Shown one piece after another: positions 55,774-64,000 of a stretch of 64,000 nt of DNA. Source of the DNA: Candidatus Gastranaerophilales bacterium HUM_1 (lineage in GTDB: Bacteria > Cyanobacteriota > Vampirovibrionia > Gastranaerophilales > Gastranaerophilaceae); contig DAAY01000007.1 of the NCBI GenBank assembly GCA_002103105.1, positions 186,001 through 250,000 on the forward strand, in the 5' to 3' direction. Each line of letters opens with the position of its first letter. The stretch's first letter is position 1. Below the pieces are notes generated by a model. It searched no databases, was not told the origin of the DNA, and worked only from the letters and a program-made list of their open reading frames with translations. Both the position numbers and the translations under genes were made by a program.

Positions 55774-58143
55774 ATGGATATTTACTCTAAAACAGTTTCA
55801 ACGTTAGAATTTGACAAAGTTAAGGAAGAATTATCAAAATTCGCCAAATTTTCGCAAAGCAAAGCTTTATGCCTTAGAGCTTTTGCGTATTCTGATGTGG
55901 AAAAAATTCAAAACCAAATTGAATTAACGAGAGAAGCAAAAAAAATTCTTGACTTAGCAAAAGATACTCCTGCAGAATTCATTGCCCAAGTTGGGAAAAT
56001 TAGAGCTAATTCTGCTGTTTCATATCTATCTGAAGATGAGCTAAATGACATTGCCAAAACAATGAAATCTTCTCGTCTATTAAAAAGATTTATTATCGAA
56101 AATTCCGAAGAAGAATTTTTATTAAAACATCTTGCAGAAAATTTAATTGCAGATAAACAACTTGAAGATAAAATTTTCGAAACATTTGATGAAAATTTAA
56201 ACATTCGTCACAATGCAACCCCAGAATTAAAAGGATTATATTCATCTTTAAGAGATACAGAACAAAATATTAGAGATACTATTCAAACGCTATTGAATAG
56301 TCCAAATTTTTCTAAATATTTACAAGAAAACATTTACACCCATCGTGACGACAGAATAGTTTTTCAAGTAACTGCGTCCAACAAAACCAAAGTTCCTGGG
56401 ATTGTACACGATGTTTCATCATCAGCAAAAACTTTTTACATTGAGCCAGCTCAACTCGTTCCTCTAAATAACAAAGTCAGAGAAATAAAATCAAAAATTC
56501 ACGCTGAATGTATTAGAATTCTCGTAGATTTAACAAATCTCGTAAAAGAATATCTCCCAGATTTAGAAAATTGCGAAAAAATTATGGCAGAAATTGATTT
56601 CCATTTTGCGAAAGCAAGATATGCCGTAAAACTTCACGCAGTCGAACCAGAAATTACTCAAGAAAAATACATCTATTTTGAAAATATGAAACACCCTCTT
56701 TTAATGCAAGTTACAGAAGATGTTGTCGCGAACAATTTTGAAATAGGGAAAGATTATAAATCTGTAATCATTACAGGTTCAAACACTGGCGGGAAAACCG
56801 TAACTCTAAAAACAATTGGATTATTTATTTTGATGGCAAAAGCTGGAATGTTTTTACCTTGCACATATGCTAAACTTTATCCATTCAAAGATGTTTTCGC
56901 AGACATTGGGGATTCTCAAAGCATCTTGCAAAGTTTATCTACATTTTCTGCCCATATGACAAACATTATTGAAATTTTAAACAAAAGTTCAGAGGAAAGT
57001 TTTGTCCTACTCGACGAAGTTTGTGCTGGGACAGACCCCGTGGAAGGTGCAGTTTTAGCTCGTGGAATTTTAGAAAAACTTGCTCAAAAACAAGTCACGA
57101 GTGTTATAACCACCCACTACGGAGAATTAAAAGCACTAGAATATACAAACAGTTTTTTCAAAAACGCATCTGTTGAGTTTAACACCGAAACCCTAAAACC
57201 AACTTACAAATTGTTAATCGGCATCCCAGGGTTAAGTAATGCAATATCTATTGCCTCAAATCTTGGTCTAGACCCAGATATTGTAAACAAAGCGAAAACA
57301 ACACTCGTAACTCAAAAAGACCCAACTGTTGCAGTGGTTGAAAAACTTCAAGAAACACACCAAGAATTATCTAAAAACCTTGAAGAAGCACAAGAATTGA
57401 AAGAATCTTCATTATCCATCAAAAAAGAATATGAAGAAAATCTAAATCAAGTAAAAAAAGATAAAAAGAAAACAATCAAAAATATAAAAAATAAATTTGA
57501 TATAGAAATGATGGAAGCTAGAGCAGAAATTAAAGAGATTTTAGACGAATTAAGAAAAGAAAAATCTGAAAAAATTGCACGCCGTGCATACTCACGCCTA
57601 GCAAAACTAGAAGACGGATTTAGAGGAGAAATTGATAAAGTTTCAGACAAAAATCATTATCTCGAAATAGATTGGGACAAAGTTGTTGTCGGCGATGTTG
57701 TAATGCTAAAAACTCTACACCAAAAAGTTACAATTGTTTCTCTCCCAGACAAAAATAAACGACTTTTTGTTGATATGGGAACAATGAAAATGAAAGTAAA
57801 AAAAGAAGAGCTTGCTGTTCTGGATGAAAATTACAAAGAACCTCAAAAAATTAAAATTCCTGGAACATCTTTCAACAAATTTGAACTTAAACGTTATGCA
57901 ATGTCACAAACACTTGACCTTAGAGGTTATAGAGTTGAAGAAGCATTAGATTCAGTTGAAAATTATTTAGACCAAGCAAGTTTAGCTAATTTAACACCAG
58001 TTTATATTATACATGGACACGGCACAGGGGCTTTAAAACAAGCTGTTCGGGACTTTTTGAAAGAGTCACCATACGTTGCGAAATTCCGCCCAGGAGAAGA
58101 TTCTGAAGGGGGAGATGGAGTAAGCGTTGTTGATATAAATTAA
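55774..58143 (+). CDS. mutS2: endonuclease MutS2
   Basis: MutS2 suppresses recombination and/or rescues collided ribosomes. The 789-aa protein has an N-terminal core, a MutS-like ATPase with GSNTGGKTVTLKT (Walker A), LLDEVCAGTDPVEGA (Walker B) and STFSAHMTNI. A coiled coil (about 510-620) and a C-terminal Smr domain follow, with LDLRGYRVEEALD and IIHGHGTGALK. It has no mismatch-recognition domain. A TAAGAT box ends six bases before the ATG, but no clear -35 box or ribosome site is present; read-through from lysC is possible. Confidence 0.95.
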   Translation: MDIYSKTVSTLEFDKVKEELSKFAKFSQSKALCLRAFAYSDVEKIQNQIELTREAKKILDLAKDTPAEFIAQVGKIRANSAVSYLSEDELNDIAKTMKSSRLLKRFIIENSEEEFLLKHLAENLIADKQLEDKIFETFDENLNIRHNATPELKGLYSSLRDTEQNIRDTIQTLLNSPNFSKYLQENIYTHRDDRIVFQVTASNKTKVPGIVHDVSSSAKTFYIEPAQLVPLNNKVREIKSKIHAECIRILVDLTNLVKEYLPDLENCEKIMAEIDFHFAKARYAVKLHAVEPEITQEKYIYFENMKHPLLMQVTEDVVANNFEIGKDYKSVIITGSNTGGKTVTLKTIGLFILMAKAGMFLPCTYAKLYPFKDVFADIGDSQSILQSLSTFSAHMTNIIEILNKSSEESFVLLDEVCAGTDPVEGAVLARGILEKLAQKQVTSVITTHYGELKALEYTNSFFKNASVEFNTETLKPTYKLLIGIPGLSNAISIASNLGLDPDIVNKAKTTLVTQKDPTVAVVEKLQETHQELSKNLEEAQELKESSLSIKKEYEENLNQVKKDKKKTIKNIKNKFDIEMMEARAEIKEILDELRKEKSEKIARRAYSRLAKLEDGFRGEIDKVSDKNHYLEIDWDKVVVGDVVMLKTLHQKVTIVSLPDKNKRLFVDMGTMKMKVKKEELAVLDENYKEPQKIKIPGTSFNKFELKRYAMSQTLDLRGYRVEEALDSVENYLDQASLANLTPVYIIHGHGTGALKQAVRDFLKESPYVAKFRPGEDSEGGDGVSVVDIN

Positions 58144-58241
58144 TCCTCCTCAAAACTACGTACAGTAATGTAAAGAACTGGCACAAATAGTTTTGTTTAT
58201 GCTATACTTAGAGTAAGGAGTATAGACTGGAGGGAAGAGTA

Positions 58242-60791
58242 TTGACTCAACAAAACATGTTTAATCACGGGAATATTGTTCCTGTTAATATAAGAGAAGA
58301 GATGAAACGATCTTATATCGATTACGCAATGAGTGTAATTGTAGGTCGTGCATTACCAGATGTTAGAGATGGTTTAAAACCAGTTCACAGACGTATTTTA
58401 TACGCAATGAATGAACTTGGAATGTATCCAGATAAACCATTTAAGAAATGTGCCCGTATCGTCGGTGAAGTTTTAGGTAAATATCACCCACACGGCGATA
58501 GCTCAGTATATGAAGCTTTGGTTCGTATGGCACAAGACTTTTCAACAAGATATTTGATGGTTGATGGTCACGGAAACTTTGGTTCTGTCGATGGTGATGG
58601 AGCAGCTGCAATGCGTTATACAGAAGCACGTATGCACAAAATCACACAATCAATGCTTGCAGATATTGATTGCGAAACAGTTGAATTTGAACCTAACTTC
58701 GATGGTTCATTACAAGAACCTTCAGTTCTTCCTGTTAGACTTCCAATGTTATTATTAAACGGCGTTTCTGGTATTGCGGTAGGTATGGCAACAAACATCC
58801 CTCCTCACAACCTTTGTGAAGTCGTAGATGGAACAATTGCATTAATTGACAATCCTAAAATCACTATTCCAGAACTTATGGAATACATTAAAGGTCCAGA
58901 CTTCCCAACAGCAGCAACTATTATTGGTTTGAACGATATTAAACAAGCTTATGAAACAGGTCGTGGTTCTATCAAAATGTCTGCGGTTTCTGGATTTGAA
59001 GAAATTGCTGGTGGCGGTGGTCGTCAATCAAGAACTGCAATCGTTGTAACAGAAATTCCATACCAAGTAAACAAGGCTCAATTAATTGAAAAAATTGCAG
59101 ACTTGGTAAAAGACCAAAGAATTACAGGCATTTCTGATATTCGTGATGAATCTGACCGTGAAGGTATGAGAATCGTTATTGAATTGAAACGTGATGCAAA
59201 ACCAGATGTAGTTAGAAATAACTTGTACAAATACACTCAACTTGCAACAACATTCGGTGTTAACATGGTTGCTCTTTGTGGTAAACAACCTCGATTGATG
59301 AATTTGTACGAAGTATTAAACGAATTCGTAGAACACAGAATTGAAATCGTTACAAGAAGAACTATTTTCTTCTTGAAAAAAGCTAAAATCAGAGCTCACA
59401 TCTTAGCTGGTTTGATTATTGCATTGGGTTCAATTGATGAAGTTATTGAACTTATCAAAAAATCAAAAACATCTGATGATGCTAGAGAAGGTTTGATGAG
59501 CAGATTTGGACTTGACGTTGACCAAGCAAACGCTATTTTGGAAATGCAATTAAGACGTTTGACAGGTTTAGAACAAGACAAAGTTAAAGCTGAATATGAC
59601 GAATTATTGAAGAAAATTGCGGAATACGAATCTATTTTGGCTAGTCGTCAAAAGATTTTAGATATTATCAAAGCTGAACTTTTGGAAGATAAAGAAAAAT
59701 ATGGAGATGATAGAAAAACTCAAATTCTTCCAGAACAAGGCGAAGTTACAATTGAAGACTTGACTCCAAATACTCCAATGGCAGTATTTATTACTCACCA
59801 AGGATATTTAAAGAGAATTCCATTAGACACATTTGAACGTCAAAATCGTGCAACTCGTGGAAAATCTGGAATTAAAACAAAAGATGATGATGATATTCAA
59901 CACTTCTTTACCGCAATGATGCACGACAAAGTGTTATTCTTCTCATCAAAAGGTACTGTTTACAGCTTGAATGTCTATGACTTCCCAGAAGGCGGACGAC
60001 AATCAAAAGGTTTACCTATTATCAACGTTCTTCCAATTGACCAAGACGAAAAAATTACAGCAGTTGTTCCAGTTAGCAACTTCTCTAAAGAAGCAAATCT
60101 TATCATGCTTACTAACAAAGGCTATATCAAACGTATTGAACTTGATAACTTCACAAATATCAGACGTAACGGAATTATTGCAATTGGATTGGATGAAGGC
60201 GATAGCTTATGTTGGGTAAAACTTGCAACTCCAAGAGATGAAATCATTATCGGAACATCTTGCGGTATGGCAATCAGATTCCCTATCCAAGATTTAAGAC
60301 CTTTAGGCAGAAGTGCAAGAGGTGTAACATCAATGAAACTTCGTTCTGGCGACGAAATCATTGGATGCGATATTGTTCCTCAAGATTATGATGCGGACTT
60401 ACTTGTAGTTACTTCTGACGGTTTTGGTAAACGTACTAAATTATCAGAATTCAGAACTCAAAATAGAGGCGGTATCGGTTTGATTGCTACTAAGTTCAAA
60501 TCTTCTGCATCTAGACTTGTTGCCCTAACAATTGTAAGAGATTCTGACGATATTATGTTGGTAACTGCAAACGGCGTTGTAACTAGATTGAATGCAGGTT
60601 CAATCTCTCAACAAGGACGTCCAGCAACAGGTGTTAAAGCTCAAAACTTATCAGATAATGATACAGTTTGCTCAGTTAACAAAATCATCAACCCAAATGA
60701 AGATGATGTAACAATCAAATCTGCTCCAGCTGAAACTCCAGCAGAAGATGTTCAACAAACCAGTTTGTTAGACGAAAACAAAGCAGAATAA
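58242..60791 (+). CDS. gyrA: DNA gyrase subunit A
   Basis: The 849-aa type II topoisomerase subunit starts at a TTG with GGAGGG upstream; the next ATG (58257) is too far from that site. The catalytic tyrosine is Tyr126 in AAMRYTEAR. The quinolone region reads [16 protein letters not shown], with Ser87 and Glu91 at the E. coli 83 and 87 positions. The C-terminal wrapping domain has six blades; the usual QRRGGKG box is replaced by [17 protein letters not shown], a form I associate with Cyanobacteria. ParC is an alternative, but the length and C-terminus fit GyrA better. Confidence 0.93.
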   Translation: MTQQNMFNHGNIVPVNIREEMKRSYIDYAMSVIVGRALPDVRDGLKPVHRRILYAMNELGMYPDKPFKKCARIVGEVLGKYHPHGDSSVYEALVRMAQDFSTRYLMVDGHGNFGSVDGDGAAAMRYTEARMHKITQSMLADIDCETVEFEPNFDGSLQEPSVLPVRLPMLLLNGVSGIAVGMATNIPPHNLCEVVDGTIALIDNPKITIPELMEYIKGPDFPTAATIIGLNDIKQAYETGRGSIKMSAVSGFEEIAGGGGRQSRTAIVVTEIPYQVNKAQLIEKIADLVKDQRITGISDIRDESDREGMRIVIELKRDAKPDVVRNNLYKYTQLATTFGVNMVALCGKQPRLMNLYEVLNEFVEHRIEIVTRRTIFFLKKAKIRAHILAGLIIALGSIDEVIELIKKSKTSDDAREGLMSRFGLDVDQANAILEMQLRRLTGLEQDKVKAEYDELLKKIAEYESILASRQKILDIIKAELLEDKEKYGDDRKTQILPEQGEVTIEDLTPNTPMAVFITHQGYLKRIPLDTFERQNRATRGKSGIKTKDDDDIQHFFTAMMHDKVLFFSSKGTVYSLNVYDFPEGGRQSKGLPIINVLPIDQDEKITAVVPVSNFSKEANLIMLTNKGYIKRIELDNFTNIRRNGIIAIGLDEGDSLCWVKLATPRDEIIIGTSCGMAIRFPIQDLRPLGRSARGVTSMKLRSGDEIIGCDIVPQDYDADLLVVTSDGFGKRTKLSEFRTQNRGGIGLIATKFKSSASRLVALTIVRDSDDIMLVTANGVVTRLNAGSISQQGRPATGVKAQNLSDNDTVCSVNKIINPNEDDVTIKSAPAETPAEDVQQTSLLDENKAE

Positions 60792-60815
60792 ATATAATAA
60801 AAGCAAGAAATTATA

Positions 60816-60848
60816 AACCCCCTTAGAATAATTAATTCTAAGGGGGTT
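60816..60848. terminator. bidirectional terminator after gyrA
   Basis: AACCCCCTTAGAAT and ATTCTAAGGGGGTT form a 14-bp perfect stem with a 5-nt loop. T-rich flanks lie towards both gyrA and the muramidase gene. Confidence 0.9.
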
Positions 60849-60851
60849 ATT

Positions 60852-61760
60852 TTATTTTGAACGATAATACCCTTTAACAAAAGTTCCATCAGAACGAACA
60901 TACTCATTCACATATATAACATTACCTCCATTTATTAACTTTTGTAAGTCAGAATTTGAAGGAATACCAATACTGTTTAACTGAGCTTGTATTAACTTTT
61001 CATCCTTAGCATACTCTTCGAAGGACATATTCTCTATATCCTCTCTTGAAAAAATTTTATTATCTCCTGATATAGGATTAGTATAATTTGAGTATTTACT
61101 TGCCTCTGCATCTTGTACAATTAAACCATTGGAAAGTTGTTGCATTATAGCTTCTTCATTATTCTCAAACTCTTCTTGCGTCATATTTTCAATATCATTG
61201 CGAGAATATAATACATTGGAACGAGGGAAATATATAGTATCTACATAGCCTTGAAGAAGAAGGGAAGGAACAACATTATCATTGAAAGTCTCCTCCTCTG
61301 GGAATTCGTTATCCACAAACTCTCTCAATGAATTAATACGATTATTCCAACCTTGCAAAAAACACCGTTGAGAAGAATCATACTCTACAAATTGATTATA
61401 TTTATTTCGGCGAAGTTGTTCATACGTATTTAAATCATTACCACTTTTAGCTAAGAACTCTTTTGCCCTTGAAACTCCCATATTAACGGCAGTATCAAAA
61501 ACATAAGCGGCAAGTTTCGGATTCTGAATTTTATCAGCCCCACTTGCTTTATAGTAATTATTATAATATATATCTCTTACTTCTTCATCAGTTATATACT
61601 TCACACTTCGAGGGGAAAGCCCTCTGCTTTTTCGATAACTATTATATGTTTGATATGTGATTCCCTTATTAGTTTCACCGCCTTTATCATTTGGATTATT
61701 TGAATATCCACCTTCACGAAGAAGAACAAACTTTAGCATTTTGTCAAAATTTTCAGACAT
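60852..61760 (-). CDS. GH108-family muramidase with repeat-bearing tail
   Basis: Residues 1-150 are a GH108 (phage-type N-acetylmuramidase) domain. The catalytic Glu16 lies in LLREGGYSNNPNDKGGETNKGIT, and VFDTAVNMG comes later. It has no signal peptide, typical of phage endolysins that need a holin or cell lysis. The C-terminal half holds two copies of a motif, SR-x-DIENM-x-x-EE (186-209 and 238-261), a possible binding repeat. It is in one transcription unit with an LprI-like protein and could be a domesticated phage lysin. Confidence 0.85.
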   Translation of the reverse strand: MSENFDKMLKFVLLREGGYSNNPNDKGGETNKGITYQTYNSYRKSRGLSPRSVKYITDEEVRDIYYNNYYKASGADKIQNPKLAAYVFDTAVNMGVSRAKEFLAKSGNDLNTYEQLRRNKYNQFVEYDSSQRCFLQGWNNRINSLREFVDNEFPEEETFNDNVVPSLLLQGYVDTIYFPRSNVLYSRNDIENMTQEEFENNEEAIMQQLSNGLIVQDAEASKYSNYTNPISGDNKIFSREDIENMSFEEYAKDEKLIQAQLNSIGIPSNSDLQKLINGGNVIYVNEYVRSDGTFVKGYYRSK

Positions 61761-61793
61761 ATTATCTCCTTATATATAAGGGAATATAAATTT

Positions 61794-62273
61794 TCACTCA
61801 AGATAAAATAAATACGAAGATAAATCATCAACTCGACGCTGTAAAAATTTGAAGTTATCTCCACTAGATAAGTTTGTATTGATTGTACCATCCCTTTGTT
61901 GCAACACAGCTTGAACTAATAACAACTCCGCTTTTTTATACTCAATCCATTTGTTTTGAGAATTTTGAAGTAAAAATAACTTGTCATTAGGGAGTTTTGT
62001 GTTCAATAACTGAACTTTATGAGTTACTTCATTTTCAAGAGAGATACTTTGTTCTTCTACACACTTAGACATGCCAGTAGTTGTATAATTTTCTTTTGCC
62101 ATGCATTCTTGAAGTTCTTTATCCAAAGCACTATTTTGGCTAACATTAGTAACTTGTTGTTGTAATAAAGTTATTTCTAAATTTTTCTTGTTTAACATAT
62201 TAAAAAATAGAACGACAAAAACAAACAATACGACCACAAGAAATAATATTATTGAATACAGAACCTTTTTCAT
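61794..62273 (-). CDS. membrane-anchored LprI-like protein (DUF1311)
   Basis: The start chosen is the ATG at 62273, giving 159 residues. An N-terminal helix (6-28, YSIILFLVVVLFVFVVLFF) places the rest in the periplasm. The soluble part has ECMAKENYTTTGMSKCVEE (Cys57, Cys71) followed by LLQNSQNKWIEYKKAELL, the lysozyme-inhibitor LprI (DUF1311) pattern. M. tuberculosis LprI inhibits lysozyme. It lies 33 bp upstream of the muramidase gene on the same mRNA, suggesting protection of the producer's own wall. Confidence 0.75.
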   Translation of the reverse strand: MKKVLYSIILFLVVVLFVFVVLFFNMLNKKNLEITLLQQQVTNVSQNSALDKELQECMAKENYTTTGMSKCVEEQSISLENEVTHKVQLLNTKLPNDKLFLLQNSQNKWIEYKKAELLLVQAVLQQRDGTINTNLSSGDNFKFLQRRVDDLSSYLFYLE

Positions 62274-62351
62274 AAATTTATATTCCCACTGACAATATTT
62301 AATAACGACTAGCAAAAAATATTATACAATTTTTAATTCATTTTTGTCAAA

Positions 62352-62366
62352 TAACCCAAGTGGCTA
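62352..62366. repeat. 15-nt repeated motif upstream of the PC4-like gene promoter
   Basis: TAACCCAAGTGGCTA, identical to 8373-8387, lies 15 bp before the -35 box of the PC4-like gene. Confidence 0.4.
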
Positions 62367-62381
62367 TTTTTATTAAAATTA

Positions 62382-62410
62382 TTTACGACAAGAACACTTT
62401 GTGCTAAAAT
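62382..62410 (+). promoter_or_regulatory. promoter of the PC4-like gene
   Basis: TTTACG, a 17-nt spacer and TAAAAT lie 34 nt upstream of the ATG. A clear AAAGGAGAG ribosome site follows, so this gene is not leaderless. Confidence 0.6.
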
Positions 62411-62444
62411 CATTTAGCACAGTTTAGATAAAGGAGAGATTATA

Positions 62445-62684
62445 ATGGCAGATGCAAAAATTTTAGCAACAATTGAGAGAACAGATACTGAACAATTACA
62501 AATTTCTGTTAGCGAATACAAAGGCAGAAGTTATTTAAATATGAGAATATTTTACACAACTGATGATGGTGCTACTTGGTTACCAACTAAAAAAGGTGTA
62601 ACTTTTACTCCTGACCAATTAGACATCTTGACAGAAGCTATTGAAGAAGCTAAACAAGAATTTATGTCAGCAGATGCTGAATAA
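62445..62684 (+). CDS. PC4/p15-like transcriptional coactivator protein
   Basis: The 79-aa protein has the PC4 single-strand-DNA-binding pattern: LQISVSEYKGRSYLNMRIFY, then WLPTKKGVTFTPDQLDILTEAI with the strand-helix C-terminus. Bacterial homologues bind DNA and may be nucleoid-associated or act in replication and transcription. It lies upstream of priA (38 bp) on the same strand, so a replication-linked role is possible. Confidence 0.88.
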   Translation: MADAKILATIERTDTEQLQISVSEYKGRSYLNMRIFYTTDDGATWLPTKKGVTFTPDQLDILTEAIEEAKQEFMSADAE

Positions 62685-62722
62685 TCAAAGATAAAATATT
62701 ATAATAAAAAGGATTATCAAAA

Positions 62723-64000
62723 ATGGAAGATGGTATTCAGAACAAATTATTTGAAGTTCCGTCACGTAAATTAACACTAAAAAAACGTGAACCCTCTGAA
62801 GTGGCTGATAATCCTTCTTTTATTTCTCACAAATACGCAGTTTGTCTTGTAAATCTCAAAGCATTAGGAGTAAAAACGTTCAGCTACTTAATTCCTCCTG
62901 AAATGCAATCTAAAATAAAAATAGGTCAAGCATTACTCGTTCCTTTTGGTCGCCAAGGATTAATCAACGCATTTTGTGTAGGTTTTTCAGAATATTTACC
63001 TCCAGAAATCAGAGCAAAAAAAGTTAACAAGATTTTAGACGAAACTCCACTATTTTCAGTTGAATACCTAAAACTTTTAGAGTGGGTGGCAAATTATTAT
63101 TGCTCAGATTTGATAACCGTTTTAAATACCGCAATCCCGCTAAAACTAATCGAAAAATCTCTAAAAACAGAACAAATAATAGAATTTGTAAAAACAGATG
63201 GTGCAACCAAAAGACAACTAGAAATCTTAGAACAATTAAAAACTCTTGGAAAAATTTCACTAATTGATTTTGAAAAAAAAGCAAAAACAACCCGTGCAAC
63301 AATTAAAAAATTAGAAACCTTAGGTTGTATAAAATTAACCGAAGAGCAAATTTACAGAAATCCTTTAGACATTTTACACATCGATAAAAAAGAGAATTTA
63401 TTTACCCTTTCTGAAACTCAACAGAAAGTTTATGAAGGAATTTCAGAACAAATTAAAATACAAAAATCTCCACAAATTTTGCTACACGGAGTTACGGCGA
63501 GTGGAAAAACAGAAGTTTATTTCAAACTAATCGATGACACTATTAAAGCTGGGAAAAATGTCCTATTTTTAGCTCCAGAAATAGCTTTGGCTTCTCAGTT
63601 AACCAAAAGGCTTGCAAAAAAATTCGGAACACAAGATGTTGCAATTTGGCACAGTAGCATTTCCGAAGGTGAAAGATACGATGTTTGGCAAAAACTTTAT
63701 AAGAATGAAATAAAAATTCTTGCAGGGGCAAGATCGGCAGTATTTGCCCCTCTAAAAGATATCGGATTAATAATTATCGATGAAGAACACGAAAGTGCAT
63801 ACAAACAAACCTCCCCAGCACCAAGATATGATGCTCGACTTGTCGCAAAAAAACTAGCAGAGTTCAACAACTGCCCACTCATATTAGGTTCTGCAACTCC
63901 AGATATTTCAAGCTATTACAGAGCCGTAAATTCAAACCACTTATTTGAAATGCTAAAACGTTACAACAATGCAAAAGTTGCCCCTGTTACCGTTATCAAC
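62723..64000 (+). CDS. priA: primosomal helicase PriA, C-terminus beyond window
   Basis: The first 426 codons of the replication-restart helicase are present. An N-terminal 3'-DNA-binding region (about 38-150) contains AVCLVNLKALGVKTFSYLIP and LLVPFGRQGL. A winged-helix segment is followed by the helicase core: Walker A HGVTASGKTEVY, FLAPEIALASQLT, LAGARSAVFAPL, the DEEH box IIIDEEHESAYKQ and LILGSATPDISS. The frame is open to the window edge. AAAAAGGATT precedes the ATG. The identity is secure. Confidence 0.96.
   Translation, partial: MEDGIQNKLFEVPSRKLTLKKREPSEVADNPSFISHKYAVCLVNLKALGVKTFSYLIPPEMQSKIKIGQALLVPFGRQGLINAFCVGFSEYLPPEIRAKKVNKILDETPLFSVEYLKLLEWVANYYCSDLITVLNTAIPLKLIEKSLKTEQIIEFVKTDGATKRQLEILEQLKTLGKISLIDFEKKAKTTRATIKKLETLGCIKLTEEQIYRNPLDILHIDKKENLFTLSETQQKVYEGISEQIKIQKSPQILLHGVTASGKTEVYFKLIDDTIKAGKNVLFLAPEIALASQLTKRLAKKFGTQDVAIWHSSISEGERYDVWQKLYKNEIKILAGARSAVFAPLKDIGLIIIDEEHESAYKQTSPAPRYDARLVAKKLAEFNNCPLILGSATPDISSYYRAVNSNHLFEMLKRYNNAKVAPVTVIN

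Noticed and set aside
60852..62273. Prophage region
   Set aside because: Apart from the GH108 muramidase there are no phage structural, integrase or packaging genes nearby.

Overview
The window is an AT-rich bacterial chromosome segment with the standard genetic code. It probably comes from a non-photosynthetic relative of Cyanobacteria (Vampirovibrionia/Melainabacteria, most likely the gut order Gastranaerophilales). This assignment is inference from four things: ATP synthase beta and epsilon form their own two-gene operon, as in Cyanobacteria; the GyrA C-terminal region and the Clp N-domains look cyanobacterial; Gram-negative envelope genes are present (a TamB/AsmA-like protein, a KdsC-type phosphatase, Lgt); and many lineage-specific proteins have no recognisable domain. 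No rRNA, CRISPR array, IS element or intact prophage was found. There is one tRNA (Ser, GCU).

Layout. 1-6.8 kb: lineage-specific proteins (a partial ~518-aa protein and a 698-aa membrane protein), an acyltransferase remnant beside tRNA-Ser, a bifunctional nuclease with an MmcQ/YjbR protein, and a DUF1858 protein. 7-11.1 kb: trmFO, then a biotin-precursor operon bioF-bioG-bioC preceded by a structured leader. 11.1-13.2 kb: three small unknown proteins (one possibly ADP-ribosyltransferase-like) and a tandem array of ~100-bp palindromic repeats. 13.2-24 kb: a 1501-aa TamB/AsmA-like protein, rubrerythrin, an ABC sugar-type ATPase paired with a degenerate histidine kinase, aroQ and a uridine kinase-like protein. 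24-33.5 kb: atpD-atpC, a Q-rich membrane protein, a split ChrA pair, two zinc alcohol dehydrogenases, an organophosphate-type MFS transporter, a DnaQ-like exonuclease and thioredoxin.

33.6-46 kb: an isolated rpsH-rplF-rplR block with a long leader, then a long minus-strand operon. In transcription order the operon reads: stand-alone ClpX-type zinc-finger protein, helical-repeat protein, ruvX, DUF1292, an ATPase-less Clp-N protein, tilS, hpt, histidine kinase, XRE regulator, clpP. Next come a TPR lipoprotein with lgt, a 5-FTHF cyclo-ligase and a cobalamin adenosyltransferase. 47-64 kb: a 621-aa protein with flagellin-like end architecture, a 624-aa unknown, a sensor kinase, kdsC-like/TPR/lysC/mutS2/gyrA, a GH108 muramidase with an LprI-family partner, a PC4-like protein, and the start of priA.

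The most interesting signals are: ATPase-less Clp adaptor-like proteins in an operon ending with clpP; the switch-like bioF leader; promoters placed for leaderless translation of trmFO, aroQ and chrA; a shared 14-nt motif upstream of three lineage-specific genes; and the muramidase/LprI pair. All functional statements come from reading the sequence; no database search was run.
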